From Tannerella sp. (GTDB lineage: Bacteria; Bacteroidota; Bacteroidia; Bacteroidales; Tannerellaceae): DNA of 19,284 bases. The stretch is taken from contig JAISGW010000220.1 of NCBI GenBank assembly GCA_031262895.1, positions 1-19,284 on the forward strand, read 5' to 3'. Made by a program: the position numbers and the translations under genes. How positions within the stretch are numbered: the first letter of the stretch is position 1; every line of letters starts with the position of its first letter. Shown in pieces: positions 1-8,742 of the stretch. The notes beneath the pieces were generated by a model that was not told where the DNA came from, searched no databases, and saw only the letters and a list, made by a program, of their open reading frames with translations.

Positions 1-48
1 GTCTGTCAAATAAATATTTACATGAAATGAAAAAAAATACCACGTAGC

Positions 49-79
49 TTTGGATAATCAGACGCTTTATTTACTTTTG
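49..79 (+). promoter_or_regulatory. Bacteroidetes-type promoter of the large surface protein gene
   Basis: TTTG at 49-52, a 19-bp spacer, and TACTTTTG at 72-79 match the Bacteroidetes primary sigma consensus (TTTG, 19-21 bp, TAnnTTTG) exactly. Transcription would start near 85 and leave a leader of about 50 nt that is AT-rich and has no Shine-Dalgarno sequence. The leader contains an overlapping out-of-frame 7-codon frame (131-154) that covers the start codon at 138. That frame may be chance. Confidence 0.75.
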
Positions 80-137
80 CGGCCAACAACTATCATGTGA
101 AAGTTCATATATATACATATACACAAAACAATGACAA

Positions 138-3100
138 ATGAAAAGCATTTGTAAATATTCAGTGTGTGACTTCTTTCTTTTGGCGTGGGCCTGTGTCCTC
201 GCTCTCTTTTTGGGCGCAAGTCCGGCGGGGGCGATTACTATCTCGCACGATATATCACAGAGTCACCTTCTTCTTTATCCCGGTTTGTATGATGGCGACA
301 CCATCCACGTTACCGGAAGCACGAGTGATTATAAAGTCATAGTCGGTTCCGGCTGGCATGGCACACTGCTCTTGGACAACGTGACGATTAGTTCCAGCGC
401 TCCGTACACTTTTTCTACTACTTCTTATCCCAATCTGTTGAACGGGGCAGGGGAACGAGTAAAGACGGGTTCACCTATTGCCATTATGGGGAAGAACAGC
501 CCCATGAGCAAAACGGCCTCTTTCTATGATTTGACACCCAATCAGCATCCGGTAACGAAAGTCAATATTATTCTTAAAGGTGTAAACAGCCTGACTTGTT
601 CTACTACTGGCATCACCGGTCCTAATAGTGCTGCGTACTATTGCGGATTGCAAGTGGATAAAGGGGCTATCATTTATATCAGCGCAATCAATCCAGACGA
701 TAACAGCAGTGGTAGTTTGAAGGCTTACGCTGTTAATAGTAGCACCGGCGGTGCTGGTATAGGATCCATTTATTTTGGTCATCACTCTCTGACCGACACT
801 GGTTCAGCAGATAATTCAAACCAAGGAGCTACATCTAAAGTGATTCCGGCTGGTTATCCGAATGACCCGACCACGGGCGGCGGTGATGTCATTGTATCTA
901 GTGGCACGCTGGATACGAGAGGAGCACACGGTGCAGGTATTGGTGGCAGCTATGAAGAATATTACGACGGCTACATCATTGTTTATGGCGGACACGTGAA
1001 ATGCAACTCGGTATGGCATGCCGCAGGCATAGGTGGTGGCTGTCCTAACGGCACTGGTGTGATACCGTATTATCCGGAGACGGGTGCCATATACGTAATT
1101 CCTCCCGCGACGATTGACGGCCAAGGGGCAGAGTCCAACACTGATCATCCAGACCCTACGGGTGTAGAAACCGTTGCCACTTATAATACTCTCGCCGGTT
1201 CGAACAGTGTCGTCTACTTGAACGACCCGCATAAATACACCATTGATGTGCATACGGACGATTACCAGGTGGGCGCGAAAATCTATCTCGACCTCACCGA
1301 CACGCAAGGCAAGAACGGGGCTTGGAGCCTGAAGCAGTCGTTCGATAACCTTGGCTTGAATTCTACCTACTTGACCCACGTTTATGTGGGCACGACCACG
1401 GCCGACCCTTTGGATGGCGGGCGCGGGCATTTCTACATGACCGGCGAATTGCAAGACTCAACTACTTTCTTTACCGACGCCAGCAGCCAGACCGATTCTA
1501 TCTGGGGGCGCCCTTACTTGGCCACCAAAGACATCGTTGCCTCGAACAACTCTCCGGCGACAAGCCGTTTTAAAAATGGCTATCACGAAATTATCCTCAA
1601 GCACCTTGAGACGAACATCCAGTTCAAGGATTACCCTTCCACTCCCTTAGAGGCCGACAAATACACGGCGCATGAGGCCCTGAAGAATTCCTTCCAACTG
1701 CGCATCATTTACAATGACCCCATCAACATGAGCAACCTGACCTGGTACCTCCAGCAGGTTTACCTGGGAGGCAGTAGCGATTTCGCAGGCATGTATTTCT
1801 TCAAAAACTTGAACGATACCCTTGAGTCGGACGCCATGACTACGCCGACGGTCATGCCCGTCAGCGGTATCACCGGCGACATTCCCGATACCTTCTATGT
1901 GCGTACGCCCTTGAAGGTAGACAAAGGTCCCGGCGCATACAGTGACGTCATCATGGTGACCGGCGACTGGAAATACGGTGCCCTGACCGGTTACATCCGA
2001 CGCATCCTCGACCAGAAGGTCGTTTTCAATGATACAGGTACCAACGACTACATTTTAGTGGACGCAGCTCCGAACAAGCACTATTGGGATAAGGCCAGTG
2101 ACGGCTCGGTCAACCTGACGTTGAGCATCAGCCACGACGGCATCCCCTCGACCTCCACCAGTTCCAACGCTTATAACCCGACGGACGTGGTGGCCAAATA
2201 TCTCATCAGCACGGAGCCTGACTACGACAAGGCCGTGGCCGCCCTTCCGGTAGCCGACTGGCCGGCGGCCGACACGCTGCGTATCCCGCAATATGGCGAC
2301 TCGACCCGTACCGCAGCGGCCTTCACGCAACAAGGTAAATTGTCCTTTGTCAAGCAAACGACGGCGAAGTTCGCCGGCATGTCAAGCGGGAAATACTACA
2401 TTCATTGGTATGTGGAGTCGGGCGTGGTCTATGCACACGGCACCTCGGTCATCAACGATACGCCGGTGCGTGGCAGCGGCTTTGGCCCCTATACGATAGC
2501 CGGCCTGCAACGTGATTTGGCTACCGTGCAGCAATACGGCACGGTGCTGCTCGACCCCTTGGCCAACGATTACCTTGACCCCAGTTTCGTGAGCGGCATC
2601 TCCAGCCTGCAGTCGCACATCGTGCAGCAGCCCATAGCCGGCGAACTGGCTTTCCTGGGGCAAAAGGTTTCCTATAAGCATACAGGTAAGGCTTCCTTGG
2701 ACGCCTCCCATAGCATAGACCATTTTGTCTACTCCCTGACGGTAGACGGCACGGCCCTCTTGGACACGGCCTACATCTACGTCCTGCAAAGCAATAGCGG
2801 CAATTTTGCCTCCTGCTCCAGCAACTGCGGTTTCGGTTTGGCCGGCTCGAATGTGAATTATACCTGGTACGACGCCGGCGGCACCAACCTCCTGCAACCG
2901 CAGCCCAGCCCTTCCGACACCATCAGCCTGACGGGCTTCACGGCCGACCGCAGCTATCAGGTGCAGCCTACGCGTACAGCCGAGCCGCTCAAGGGCATCG
3001 CCTTCCCCAAGGGGCTGCTTAGCATTAAGCACCTGGCTTCGGGAACGAACATGCGCTGGACAGGGCTGGCCGACACAAACTGGTTCAACCCCGACAACTG

Positions 3101-4739
3101 GGTGCAGATAAAAGGTAGCGGCAGTTTGGCTTATGAGTCGCCGGTTACCTGGGCACCTACCAGTTGCGTACAGGTGGAGATACCCAGCGGGGCGCCTAAT
3201 TATCCCGAGCTGACGCCGGGCACGACGCCGGTCTGCGACCAGATTCATCTGGGCGACCGCGCCATGCTGAAGAACCCGCAGGTGCTGACCTATTCGGGGG
3301 CTTCGGTGGAGATGTCACTGCAACCTTCCGAACGCGACCGCTATGTGATGCTTTCGGCCCCCTTGCAAGACATGGTCTCCGGTGATTACCATTTCATGGG
3401 CACCGGCGGAACGGAAGAATGGGGCGACGTGTATATGGACTTTTTCAGCCGCAGCAATACGGGCGGCAATCTGGCCGAACTGAGTTCGAGTACGGGTTCT
3501 ACCAGCCAAGCCCTTCAATTGGGACGGGCATTCAACATACGCGTAGTCACCACCTCCGTTACACGCGATAGCCTGCTGCGTTTCCCCAGTCCGGACGACA
3601 GCTATGCAGGCAGCGTCCAACGAACGTCCAAGGCGCGCTTTATTACCGATGGCCTTGCTTTGGACGCCGAAGGGCGCTTCTCTTTGCCGGTCTTCAGCGG
3701 GACGCAAAGCACCTCGGGCAGCAATGCAGGCAGCACCTTGCTGGAAGTGGTCAATCCCTATATGGCTTACCTGCGTGTGGACTCCTTCCTCAACGGCAAT
3801 CCCGGCCTGACTAAAGGCTATTACATCTGGAACGGCGATTTAGACGCCAGCTTCACGGCCATCGCCTCGGCCGGAGCGCGCTACGTGTACACCCTGCCTG
3901 CGGGCAGCCTCACGCTTTCGCCTAACCTGATACCGCCCCTGCAGTCCTTCTTCGTGGCCAAGAAATCGGCCGCCACGAACCTCACGGTCTACATGTCGCC
4001 CGCCTGGACGACCACCCGGGCCGACGGCGGCTCCGCCTCCTATCTGCTCCGCTCGACGGCGACACAGGTGACGGGCGGCGGCATCTTGAATGTCACCCTT
4101 AAACAGGGCGGTAACACGGCGGTCACGGCTCTGGCCCTTTCTACTACGGCCAGCCCCGCCCGTGGCGACGAGGACTTGCCCGCCCTGGCTTACGTGGAGA
4201 ATCCCCTGACCTTGTATGCGCTTTCTTCTACCGGACAAGCCATGGCGGTGGACCTCAACAACGACTTCGCTTCCACGCCTACGGCCTTGGGCTTCCGCGC
4301 CACTGAAGCGGGACAGGCTACGCTCAGCTTTGCCAACCTGGCTACCTTCGGCTACAAGGTGAAACTGACAGACAAACTGCTGAACAAAACGGTCGAGCTG
4401 TCCCCGACAGCCAATACATACACCTTTACTATCGCCTTAAATGGCGGACAGGCGGTGGAGACAGACGACCGTTTTGTCTTGCAGATGATTTATACGGGCA
4501 ATGGTGTCACTACGGGCACGGAACAACAGGCCGACGCTTCCCTGCGTGCCCTTGCCGTCAACGGCGGACTGCAGTTGTACGGCTTGCTGCCGGGCACGAT
4601 GCTCCGCATTTATGACGCGGAAGGACAGTTGAGTTACCAGCGACAGGTGACTGCTTCCTCCCTGTCCATTCCCGATTTCCATGGGGATGGCTTATATGTG
4701 GTGCTTAACGGCGGGCGTTCCGTCAAAGTGAAATTATAA
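138..4739 (+). CDS. Large secreted surface protein with GAGIGG-type repeats and a type IX secretion C-terminal domain
   Basis: This 1533-residue protein is probably exported through the Sec system and then across the outer membrane by the type IX system. Residues 1-32 form a signal peptide with a hydrophobic core and a likely cut after Ala-Gly-Ala. Residues about 33-330 look like a beta-helical, carbohydrate-binding-like region of Bacteroidetes surface proteins, with glycine motifs GAGIGS at 205-210, GAGIGG near 265 and AAGIGGG near 295. The centre is Thr/Ser/Asp-rich and unassigned. A module starting near 972 (RWTGLADTNWFNPDNW) recurs in large Bacteroidetes surface proteins. The last 70 or so residues (GLQLYGLLPGT, RIYDAEGQ, GLYVV, final KVKL) resemble the type A sorting domain. 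The codons up to about 1250 are visibly AT-richer than the rest, which suggests a mosaic origin. ATG 138 is chosen because it gives the signal peptide. No catalytic residues were recognised; adhesion or glycan binding is inferred. Confidence 0.8.
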   Translation: MKSICKYSVCDFFLLAWACVLALFLGASPAGAITISHDISQSHLLLYPGLYDGDTIHVTGSTSDYKVIVGSGWHGTLLLDNVTISSSAPYTFSTTSYPNLLNGAGERVKTGSPIAIMGKNSPMSKTASFYDLTPNQHPVTKVNIILKGVNSLTCSTTGITGPNSAAYYCGLQVDKGAIIYISAINPDDNSSGSLKAYAVNSSTGGAGIGSIYFGHHSLTDTGSADNSNQGATSKVIPAGYPNDPTTGGGDVIVSSGTLDTRGAHGAGIGGSYEEYYDGYIIVYGGHVKCNSVWHAAGIGGGCPNGTGVIPYYPETGAIYVIPPATIDGQGAESNTDHPDPTGVETVATYNTLAGSNSVVYLNDPHKYTIDVHTDDYQVGAKIYLDLTDTQGKNGAWSLKQSFDNLGLNSTYLTHVYVGTTTADPLDGGRGHFYMTGELQDSTTFFTDASSQTDSIWGRPYLATKDIVASNNSPATSRFKNGYHEIILKHLETNIQFKDYPSTPLEADKYTAHEALKNSFQLRIIYNDPINMSNLTWYLQQVYLGGSSDFAGMYFFKNLNDTLESDAMTTPTVMPVSGITGDIPDTFYVRTPLKVDKGPGAYSDVIMVTGDWKYGALTGYIRRILDQKVVFNDTGTNDYILVDAAPNKHYWDKASDGSVNLTLSISHDGIPSTSTSSNAYNPTDVVAKYLISTEPDYDKAVAALPVADWPAADTLRIPQYGDSTRTAAAFTQQGKLSFVKQTTAKFAGMSSGKYYIHWYVESGVVYAHGTSVINDTPVRGSGFGPYTIAGLQRDLATVQQYGTVLLDPLANDYLDPSFVSGISSLQSHIVQQPIAGELAFLGQKVSYKHTGKASLDASHSIDHFVYSLTVDGTALLDTAYIYVLQSNSGNFASCSSNCGFGLAGSNVNYTWYDAGGTNLLQPQPSPSDTISLTGFTADRSYQVQPTRTAEPLKGIAFPKGLLSIKHLASGTNMRWTGLADTNWFNPDNWVQIKGSGSLAYESPVTWAPTSCVQVEIPSGAPNYPELTPGTTPVCDQIHLGDRAMLKNPQVLTYSGASVEMSLQPSERDRYVMLSAPLQDMVSGDYHFMGTGGTEEWGDVYMDFFSRSNTGGNLAELSSSTGSTSQALQLGRAFNIRVVTTSVTRDSLLRFPSPDDSYAGSVQRTSKARFITDGLALDAEGRFSLPVFSGTQSTSGSNAGSTLLEVVNPYMAYLRVDSFLNGNPGLTKGYYIWNGDLDASFTAIASAGARYVYTLPAGSLTLSPNLIPPLQSFFVAKKSAATNLTVYMSPAWTTTRADGGSASYLLRSTATQVTGGGILNVTLKQGGNTAVTALALSTTASPARGDEDLPALAYVENPLTLYALSSTGQAMAVDLNNDFASTPTALGFRATEAGQATLSFANLATFGYKVKLTDKLLNKTVELSPTANTYTFTIALNGGQAVETDDRFVLQMIYTGNGVTTGTEQQADASLRALAVNGGLQLYGLLPGTMLRIYDAEGQLSYQRQVTASSLSIPDFHGDGLYVVLNGGRSVKVKL

Positions 4740-4803
4740 GCAGGTATGCAGAAGAATTTTTTTTGTTGGTAAGTGATTATCGACTTGTATGTATGTTCTG
4801 TTC

Positions 4804-4841
4804 AAGCCGGGAGAGCTGACCTTACTCCCGGCTTATTTTTT
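4804..4841 (+). terminator. Intrinsic terminator of the surface protein gene
   Basis: A perfect 10-bp GC-rich stem (4804-4813 with 4825-4834) with an 11-nt loop is followed by A and six T (4836-4841). It lies 65 nt past the stop codon, so it should end the upstream transcript. Confidence 0.85.
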
Positions 4842-4888
4842 GCCCTGCCCGCTACCTATAACATAGACGTGGAGAAAGACGACATGCA

Positions 4889-4936
4889 AAAAGGCTAAAG
4901 AGGCCGGCGGGAAACCGCCGGCCTCTTTAGCCTTTT
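4889..4936 (-). terminator. 22-bp perfect hairpin ending the GH2 transcript, probably bidirectional
   Basis: Arms 4889-4910 and 4915-4936 are perfectly complementary over 22 bp, with a GAAA loop on the plus strand (TTTC on the minus). The hairpin starts 14 nt past the GH2 stop codon. The stem base is A4/T4 on both sides and the minus-strand transcript runs into five U, so it works best for the minus-strand gene. It can also act as a second barrier to read-through from the left. Confidence 0.8.
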
Positions 4937-4950
4937 GAATAGATAATCAC

Positions 4951-7900
4951 TTAGAGATTGAAGCCTTCGAGGCTGAGGACAGGCTGCTGTCCGCGGGTAT
5001 CGGCCTCTTGGAACTGCATGTTGATAGTACGTTCCTCGCCCGGCATCAGGAAGATGTAGTTGTCGGAGAAGAAGACCGGCAGGATACGTTGACCGTCTTT
5101 CTCGCCCTTGACTTCGAGGTGCAGCATCATGGCCGGCGCCTTCGAGGTATTCTTCAAGGTGGCGGTCATCAGGTAAGTGCCGTCTTTCTTCTGGATGGCG
5201 GTAGCGCAGTCGACCTTGGCCTTGGGCACTTGCAGCAGCGCCTTGTAGTTGCCGTCTTCCTTGCCGCGCCAGTAGAAGTTGGTGGAGACGGCTTTCCCGT
5301 CCTTCAACAATTTGAGGCGGATGAAATAAACGTCGGCCAGTTTGTCGGGGAATTCCAGCTTGAAAGCCGTCACGGTCTGGTCTTCGCGGACATCGACTTT
5401 GGCTTCCTTGCTCCAAACGACCGTGCCGTCGGGGTTGATGAGCTGCGCTTGGGCGGTGAGGCCTTTCTGGTCGTGGGCGTGGTAATTGACCACTTCGATA
5501 TTATCCCATACGCGGTTCCACTGGATATGCAGGGGTTCGCAGGCCTTCTTGCAGCCGAAGTAGGCGGCTGTCGGGTCGAAATAGTAGTCATACGTTTGCC
5601 AAACCATGGAAGGCCAGGCGGGGTGGCTCATCCAGAGCAACATGCCCCGGCGGTACTGGCTGCGCCCTTCAAAGATGCCGCGGTAGCCGTCGTAGTTGAT
5701 CCATTGCGCCCATTCGGTGAACTGTTTGGCGTCTTTCGGCTTGCCGAAAGCCTTCTCTATCATTTCGTCGAAGGAAGCCGCCGTTTGTGCGCCGGCCAGC
5801 GTATAGTCGTGCATGCCGTAGAAGTGGTTGGGCGTCTCCGGGGTGTTGACCGGCAGGAGCTGGTCGGGCTTCAGGGTCTGTTCCAAGCTCTCGTAGTTCA
5901 TCACGTTAGGCATGCCGCGTTCGCTGTGGAACTTATCATTGCCGTAAAGCAGGAAGTAGTCGCGAGGCGGGAGGGCGCGATAAGGGCCTCCTCCACTGAC
6001 GACGCCCGAGGCGGAACTGGAGATGTAATGGATGCCCGGATGCAAGTCGGGCAGTTCGGCGCGTATGGCACTGTCGATGGCTGCGGGCGGATTGCCCTCG
6101 TTACGTCCCACATACAGGGCAATGGAAGGATGGTTGCGGATGCGTTTCACGTAGTCTTCCACATTGGCCATGAACATGGCGTCGTCGTCGGGGTCAGGCC
6201 CGTCGGAAGGATTGGCCAGCCAAAAGTCTTGCCAAACCATCACGCCGTAGCGGTCGCAAGCCTCGTAAAACTCCTTGTCGCCGGTTTGTCCTACCCAATT
6301 GCGTATCATGGTGAAGTTCATGTCGGCGTGGTAATGCACGGCGATGTCGTATTCGCGCTTACGGTAGTTGAGGTTGGATTCGGGGAAGCCCCAGTTGCCG
6401 CCGAAGCCAATGAAGCGTCGTCCGTTGACAAAGAGGCTGAGGCGGTCGCTGTCCTCATTGAAGGTCATCTGCCGGATGCCGGTCAGGAAGGAGGTGGAGT
6501 CGGAGACGCCCTGTCCGGTTTCGAAGCGGACATGCACGGGGTAGAGGTATTGGTTGCCATAGCCTTTAGGCCACCAGAGATGCGGATGTTCCATCAGCAG
6601 TTTCGGATGGTCGGCCGGGCCGAGGCGCAGGGTACGTATCTCCGCCGGCTTCAAGGTGACGTCTTGCGAAAAATCCACCGGGCCGATGCTGCCTTTAAAG
6701 GTGCCGCTGATGGCCGATTGGGTATGGTTCATCAGGGTGGCCTCGACGAAGAGGCTGGCCTTTGTCGTGTCGGGCAAGTTCAGCGTGGCGCAGACGAAGG
6801 GGTCTTCTATGCTGATGGCGCCGGTATGGGTCAGGTAGACGTCGTTCCAGATGCCGATGTCGCGTCCGCGGATGGTCGGTATCCAGTCCCAGCCGATGGT
6901 GGCGTGGAAGGTGGGGTTGTCACGGCCCGGCACGCCGCCGTTCTGGTCGGTGCTGTAAGCGGTCTGCTCCTTGACGGCGCCCTGGTTGGCGTTACGGATA
7001 ATTTCGACGGCCAAGGCGTTGCGTCCGGGTTTGAGGACATTGGTGATGTCGAACTTACCGCGTTCGAAGGCGCCTTCTATGCGCCCGGCTTTTTGGCCGT
7101 TGACGAAGACATTGGCCTTCCAGTCGATGCCGTCGAAGTTGAGGAAAACCTGTCCACCTTTAAAAGAGGCCGGCAGTTCGAAGGCGTCGCGATACCAGAA
7201 GTCGGAGTAGAAATAGGATTCGGAAATCTGCAGTTGGTTATCCGAGTAGTTGGGGTTCGGCAGGGCGCCGATATTCCAATAGCTGGACAGCACGGTGGAG
7301 GGTACGGTGGCGATAATCCAGCCTTCGGGTTGGAAGTCGGGCTTGGAGATATCCTCGCCTGAAGCTTTCACTTCCGAGGCGCGTTGCAGCTTCCAGTCGC
7401 CGCGGGTGAGGGAGAGCCGGTTCCCTTCGGCCGCCGGCTGGGGCTTGGCCTGCGGTACGAGTCCGCCCTTGCCGTAAACTTCCAGTTCGGAGAGCACATA
7501 AGGCCGGTTGTTGGCGGATTTGGTCATCAGTACGCGCAGGTAACGTCCTTTGCCCTCGTGCTTGAGGGCGATTTCGTCGGTCAGGCCGTTGCCGCCGGGC
7601 AGGCTGGCCAGGTCGTGCCATTGCCGGGCGTCGTCGCTGCTCTGGATGTGTCCGGAAACGGCCTTGTTTATCCAGAAGAGCTTCACCTTATTGAAGGAGG
7701 CGGGGGCGCCGAAGTCCACATAGACCCATTCCTCGCCCGTGCCGGCACTCATCCAGGCCGAGGTGAAATGTTGCGAAGGCAGCATGTCCAGCTCCTTGTT
7801 GCCATTATAGAACTGCCAGCTCCCGAAGGCCCATTCGTCGGCTGCGGCCATCTTCATGCGTATCTCGTAGTGGGCGTACTGTTTGGCACCTTTGAAGTCG

Positions 7901-8577
7901 AAACTTTGGGCGAGCAACCGCGTAGGCTGGGGTTTGCCGAAATGGAAGGAGAAGGAAGGCTTGGGTGCCTTGGGGTCGACAGGCTTGGCCGGTTTGGGTG
8001 CCCGGTAAGGGCGCTGCGGGGGTGCCATGCCGATGAAGCCGGCGCCTTTCTCGCCGCCGAGTTCTTCCCAGTTCGTGCCGTCGTTGGAGCCGTAGGCGCT
8101 GATTTCGTAGCCGCCGGCTTTCTTGTCGTCGTAGCTGACGGAGCCGCTCAGCTTCATGCCGGTCGCCGTCAGGGGAAAGTTGTTCAGGTCGAGACGGAGG
8201 GTGACTTCACCGCCCTTGACGCGGTAGCGCGAGTCGGGCTTGCCGTCGAAGAGCCATTCCCTTTCGTTCTTCTTCAGGTCGCCCGCCTGGGTGCTGACAT
8301 TGATGAACGCGGGCATGGCGGAAGCCTTCAGGCCGTCGGTGACTAACTGGGCCGTCAGGTTGTAGTCATAGCTCGAGGAATGGTAGGCGGCCTTGTGCAG
8401 GGCTAAGTTGCCGTAAGCCTTGTCCTTGACCAGCACCGGGCCGTCGTATTCGGCCGGGTCGCCGGGGTAAACGCCTATGCCGCGGGTATAGGTGCCGTCC
8501 GGACTTCCGCCGCCGGAACTGCAAGCCGCCAGCCAGAGGGCGGCCGCCGGCAAAAGAAATGGAAGAAACTGCTTCAT
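4951..8577 (-). CDS. Lipoprotein glycoside hydrolase family 2 enzyme with discoidin-like modules
   Basis: This 1208-residue exo-acting glycosidase is of the GH2 beta-mannosidase/exo-glucosaminidase type. Residues 1-19 are a lipoprotein signal with lipobox LAAC, so Cys19 is lipidated. The following SSGGGS lacks the acidic export signal common in Bacteroides surface lipoproteins, so it may face the periplasm. A discoidin-like region (about 55-240) is broken by a Pro/Lys-rich segment (188-218). A second F5/8 type C module spans about 265-370. The GH2 sugar-binding fold runs about 390-590, the immunoglobulin-like domain about 590-705, and the TIM barrel from about 706. The likely acid/base is Glu827 in GRNEGNPP and the likely nucleophile is Glu886 in FHSERGMP. 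Beta-sandwich domains follow to the C-terminus. The substrate cannot be read from sequence. There is no SusCD pair or regulator beside it. It is convergent with the surface protein gene and divergent from the DUF4153 gene. Confidence 0.88.
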   Translation of the reverse strand: MKQFLPFLLPAAALWLAACSSGGGSPDGTYTRGIGVYPGDPAEYDGPVLVKDKAYGNLALHKAAYHSSSYDYNLTAQLVTDGLKASAMPAFINVSTQAGDLKKNEREWLFDGKPDSRYRVKGGEVTLRLDLNNFPLTATGMKLSGSVSYDDKKAGGYEISAYGSNDGTNWEELGGEKGAGFIGMAPPQRPYRAPKPAKPVDPKAPKPSFSFHFGKPQPTRLLAQSFDFKGAKQYAHYEIRMKMAAADEWAFGSWQFYNGNKELDMLPSQHFTSAWMSAGTGEEWVYVDFGAPASFNKVKLFWINKAVSGHIQSSDDARQWHDLASLPGGNGLTDEIALKHEGKGRYLRVLMTKSANNRPYVLSELEVYGKGGLVPQAKPQPAAEGNRLSLTRGDWKLQRASEVKASGEDISKPDFQPEGWIIATVPSTVLSSYWNIGALPNPNYSDNQLQISESYFYSDFWYRDAFELPASFKGGQVFLNFDGIDWKANVFVNGQKAGRIEGAFERGKFDITNVLKPGRNALAVEIIRNANQGAVKEQTAYSTDQNGGVPGRDNPTFHATIGWDWIPTIRGRDIGIWNDVYLTHTGAISIEDPFVCATLNLPDTTKASLFVEATLMNHTQSAISGTFKGSIGPVDFSQDVTLKPAEIRTLRLGPADHPKLLMEHPHLWWPKGYGNQYLYPVHVRFETGQGVSDSTSFLTGIRQMTFNEDSDRLSLFVNGRRFIGFGGNWGFPESNLNYRKREYDIAVHYHADMNFTMIRNWVGQTGDKEFYEACDRYGVMVWQDFWLANPSDGPDPDDDAMFMANVEDYVKRIRNHPSIALYVGRNEGNPPAAIDSAIRAELPDLHPGIHYISSSASGVVSGGGPYRALPPRDYFLLYGNDKFHSERGMPNVMNYESLEQTLKPDQLLPVNTPETPNHFYGMHDYTLAGAQTAASFDEMIEKAFGKPKDAKQFTEWAQWINYDGYRGIFEGRSQYRRGMLLWMSHPAWPSMVWQTYDYYFDPTAAYFGCKKACEPLHIQWNRVWDNIEVVNYHAHDQKGLTAQAQLINPDGTVVWSKEAKVDVREDQTVTAFKLEFPDKLADVYFIRLKLLKDGKAVSTNFYWRGKEDGNYKALLQVPKAKVDCATAIQKKDGTYLMTATLKNTSKAPAMMLHLEVKGEKDGQRILPVFFSDNYIFLMPGEERTINMQFQEADTRGQQPVLSLEGFNL

Positions 8578-8609
8578 TTATCTTTAAAATTTAAGGATTT
8601 ATATGGGCA

Positions 8610-8642
8610 CGAAAATAAGGATTATTTTGCAAACCTGTGAAA
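8610..8642 (-). promoter_or_regulatory. Weak candidate promoter of the GH2 gene
   Basis: On the minus strand, TATTTTCG (8610-8617) differs from TAnnTTTG at one base. It sits 21 bp from TTTC (8639-8642), which also differs from TTTG at one base. The implied leader is about 25 nt and AT-rich. The position is right for the gene but the match is only fair. Confidence 0.35.
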
Positions 8643-8742
8643 ACTTTATCGCTTCGAGGGGACGAGATTGCCGCCGCAGCATACAATAAAAACGGGGAGG
8701 AGGAAGTTATCCTTTCGACTGTTTCATTTAAACCGTGAACCC

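Noticed and set aside
4841..4899. Short open stretch reading toward the second hairpin that looked like the tail of a gene
   Set aside because: About 20 codons with no start upstream that avoids the terminator and no family resemblance. Treated as chance.
5008..7362. 784-codon plus-strand frame opposite the GH2 gene
   Set aside because: It is an antisense shadow caused by high third-position GC in the GH2 gene. Composition is Gly/Val-rich without motifs, while the minus strand has an intact enzyme.
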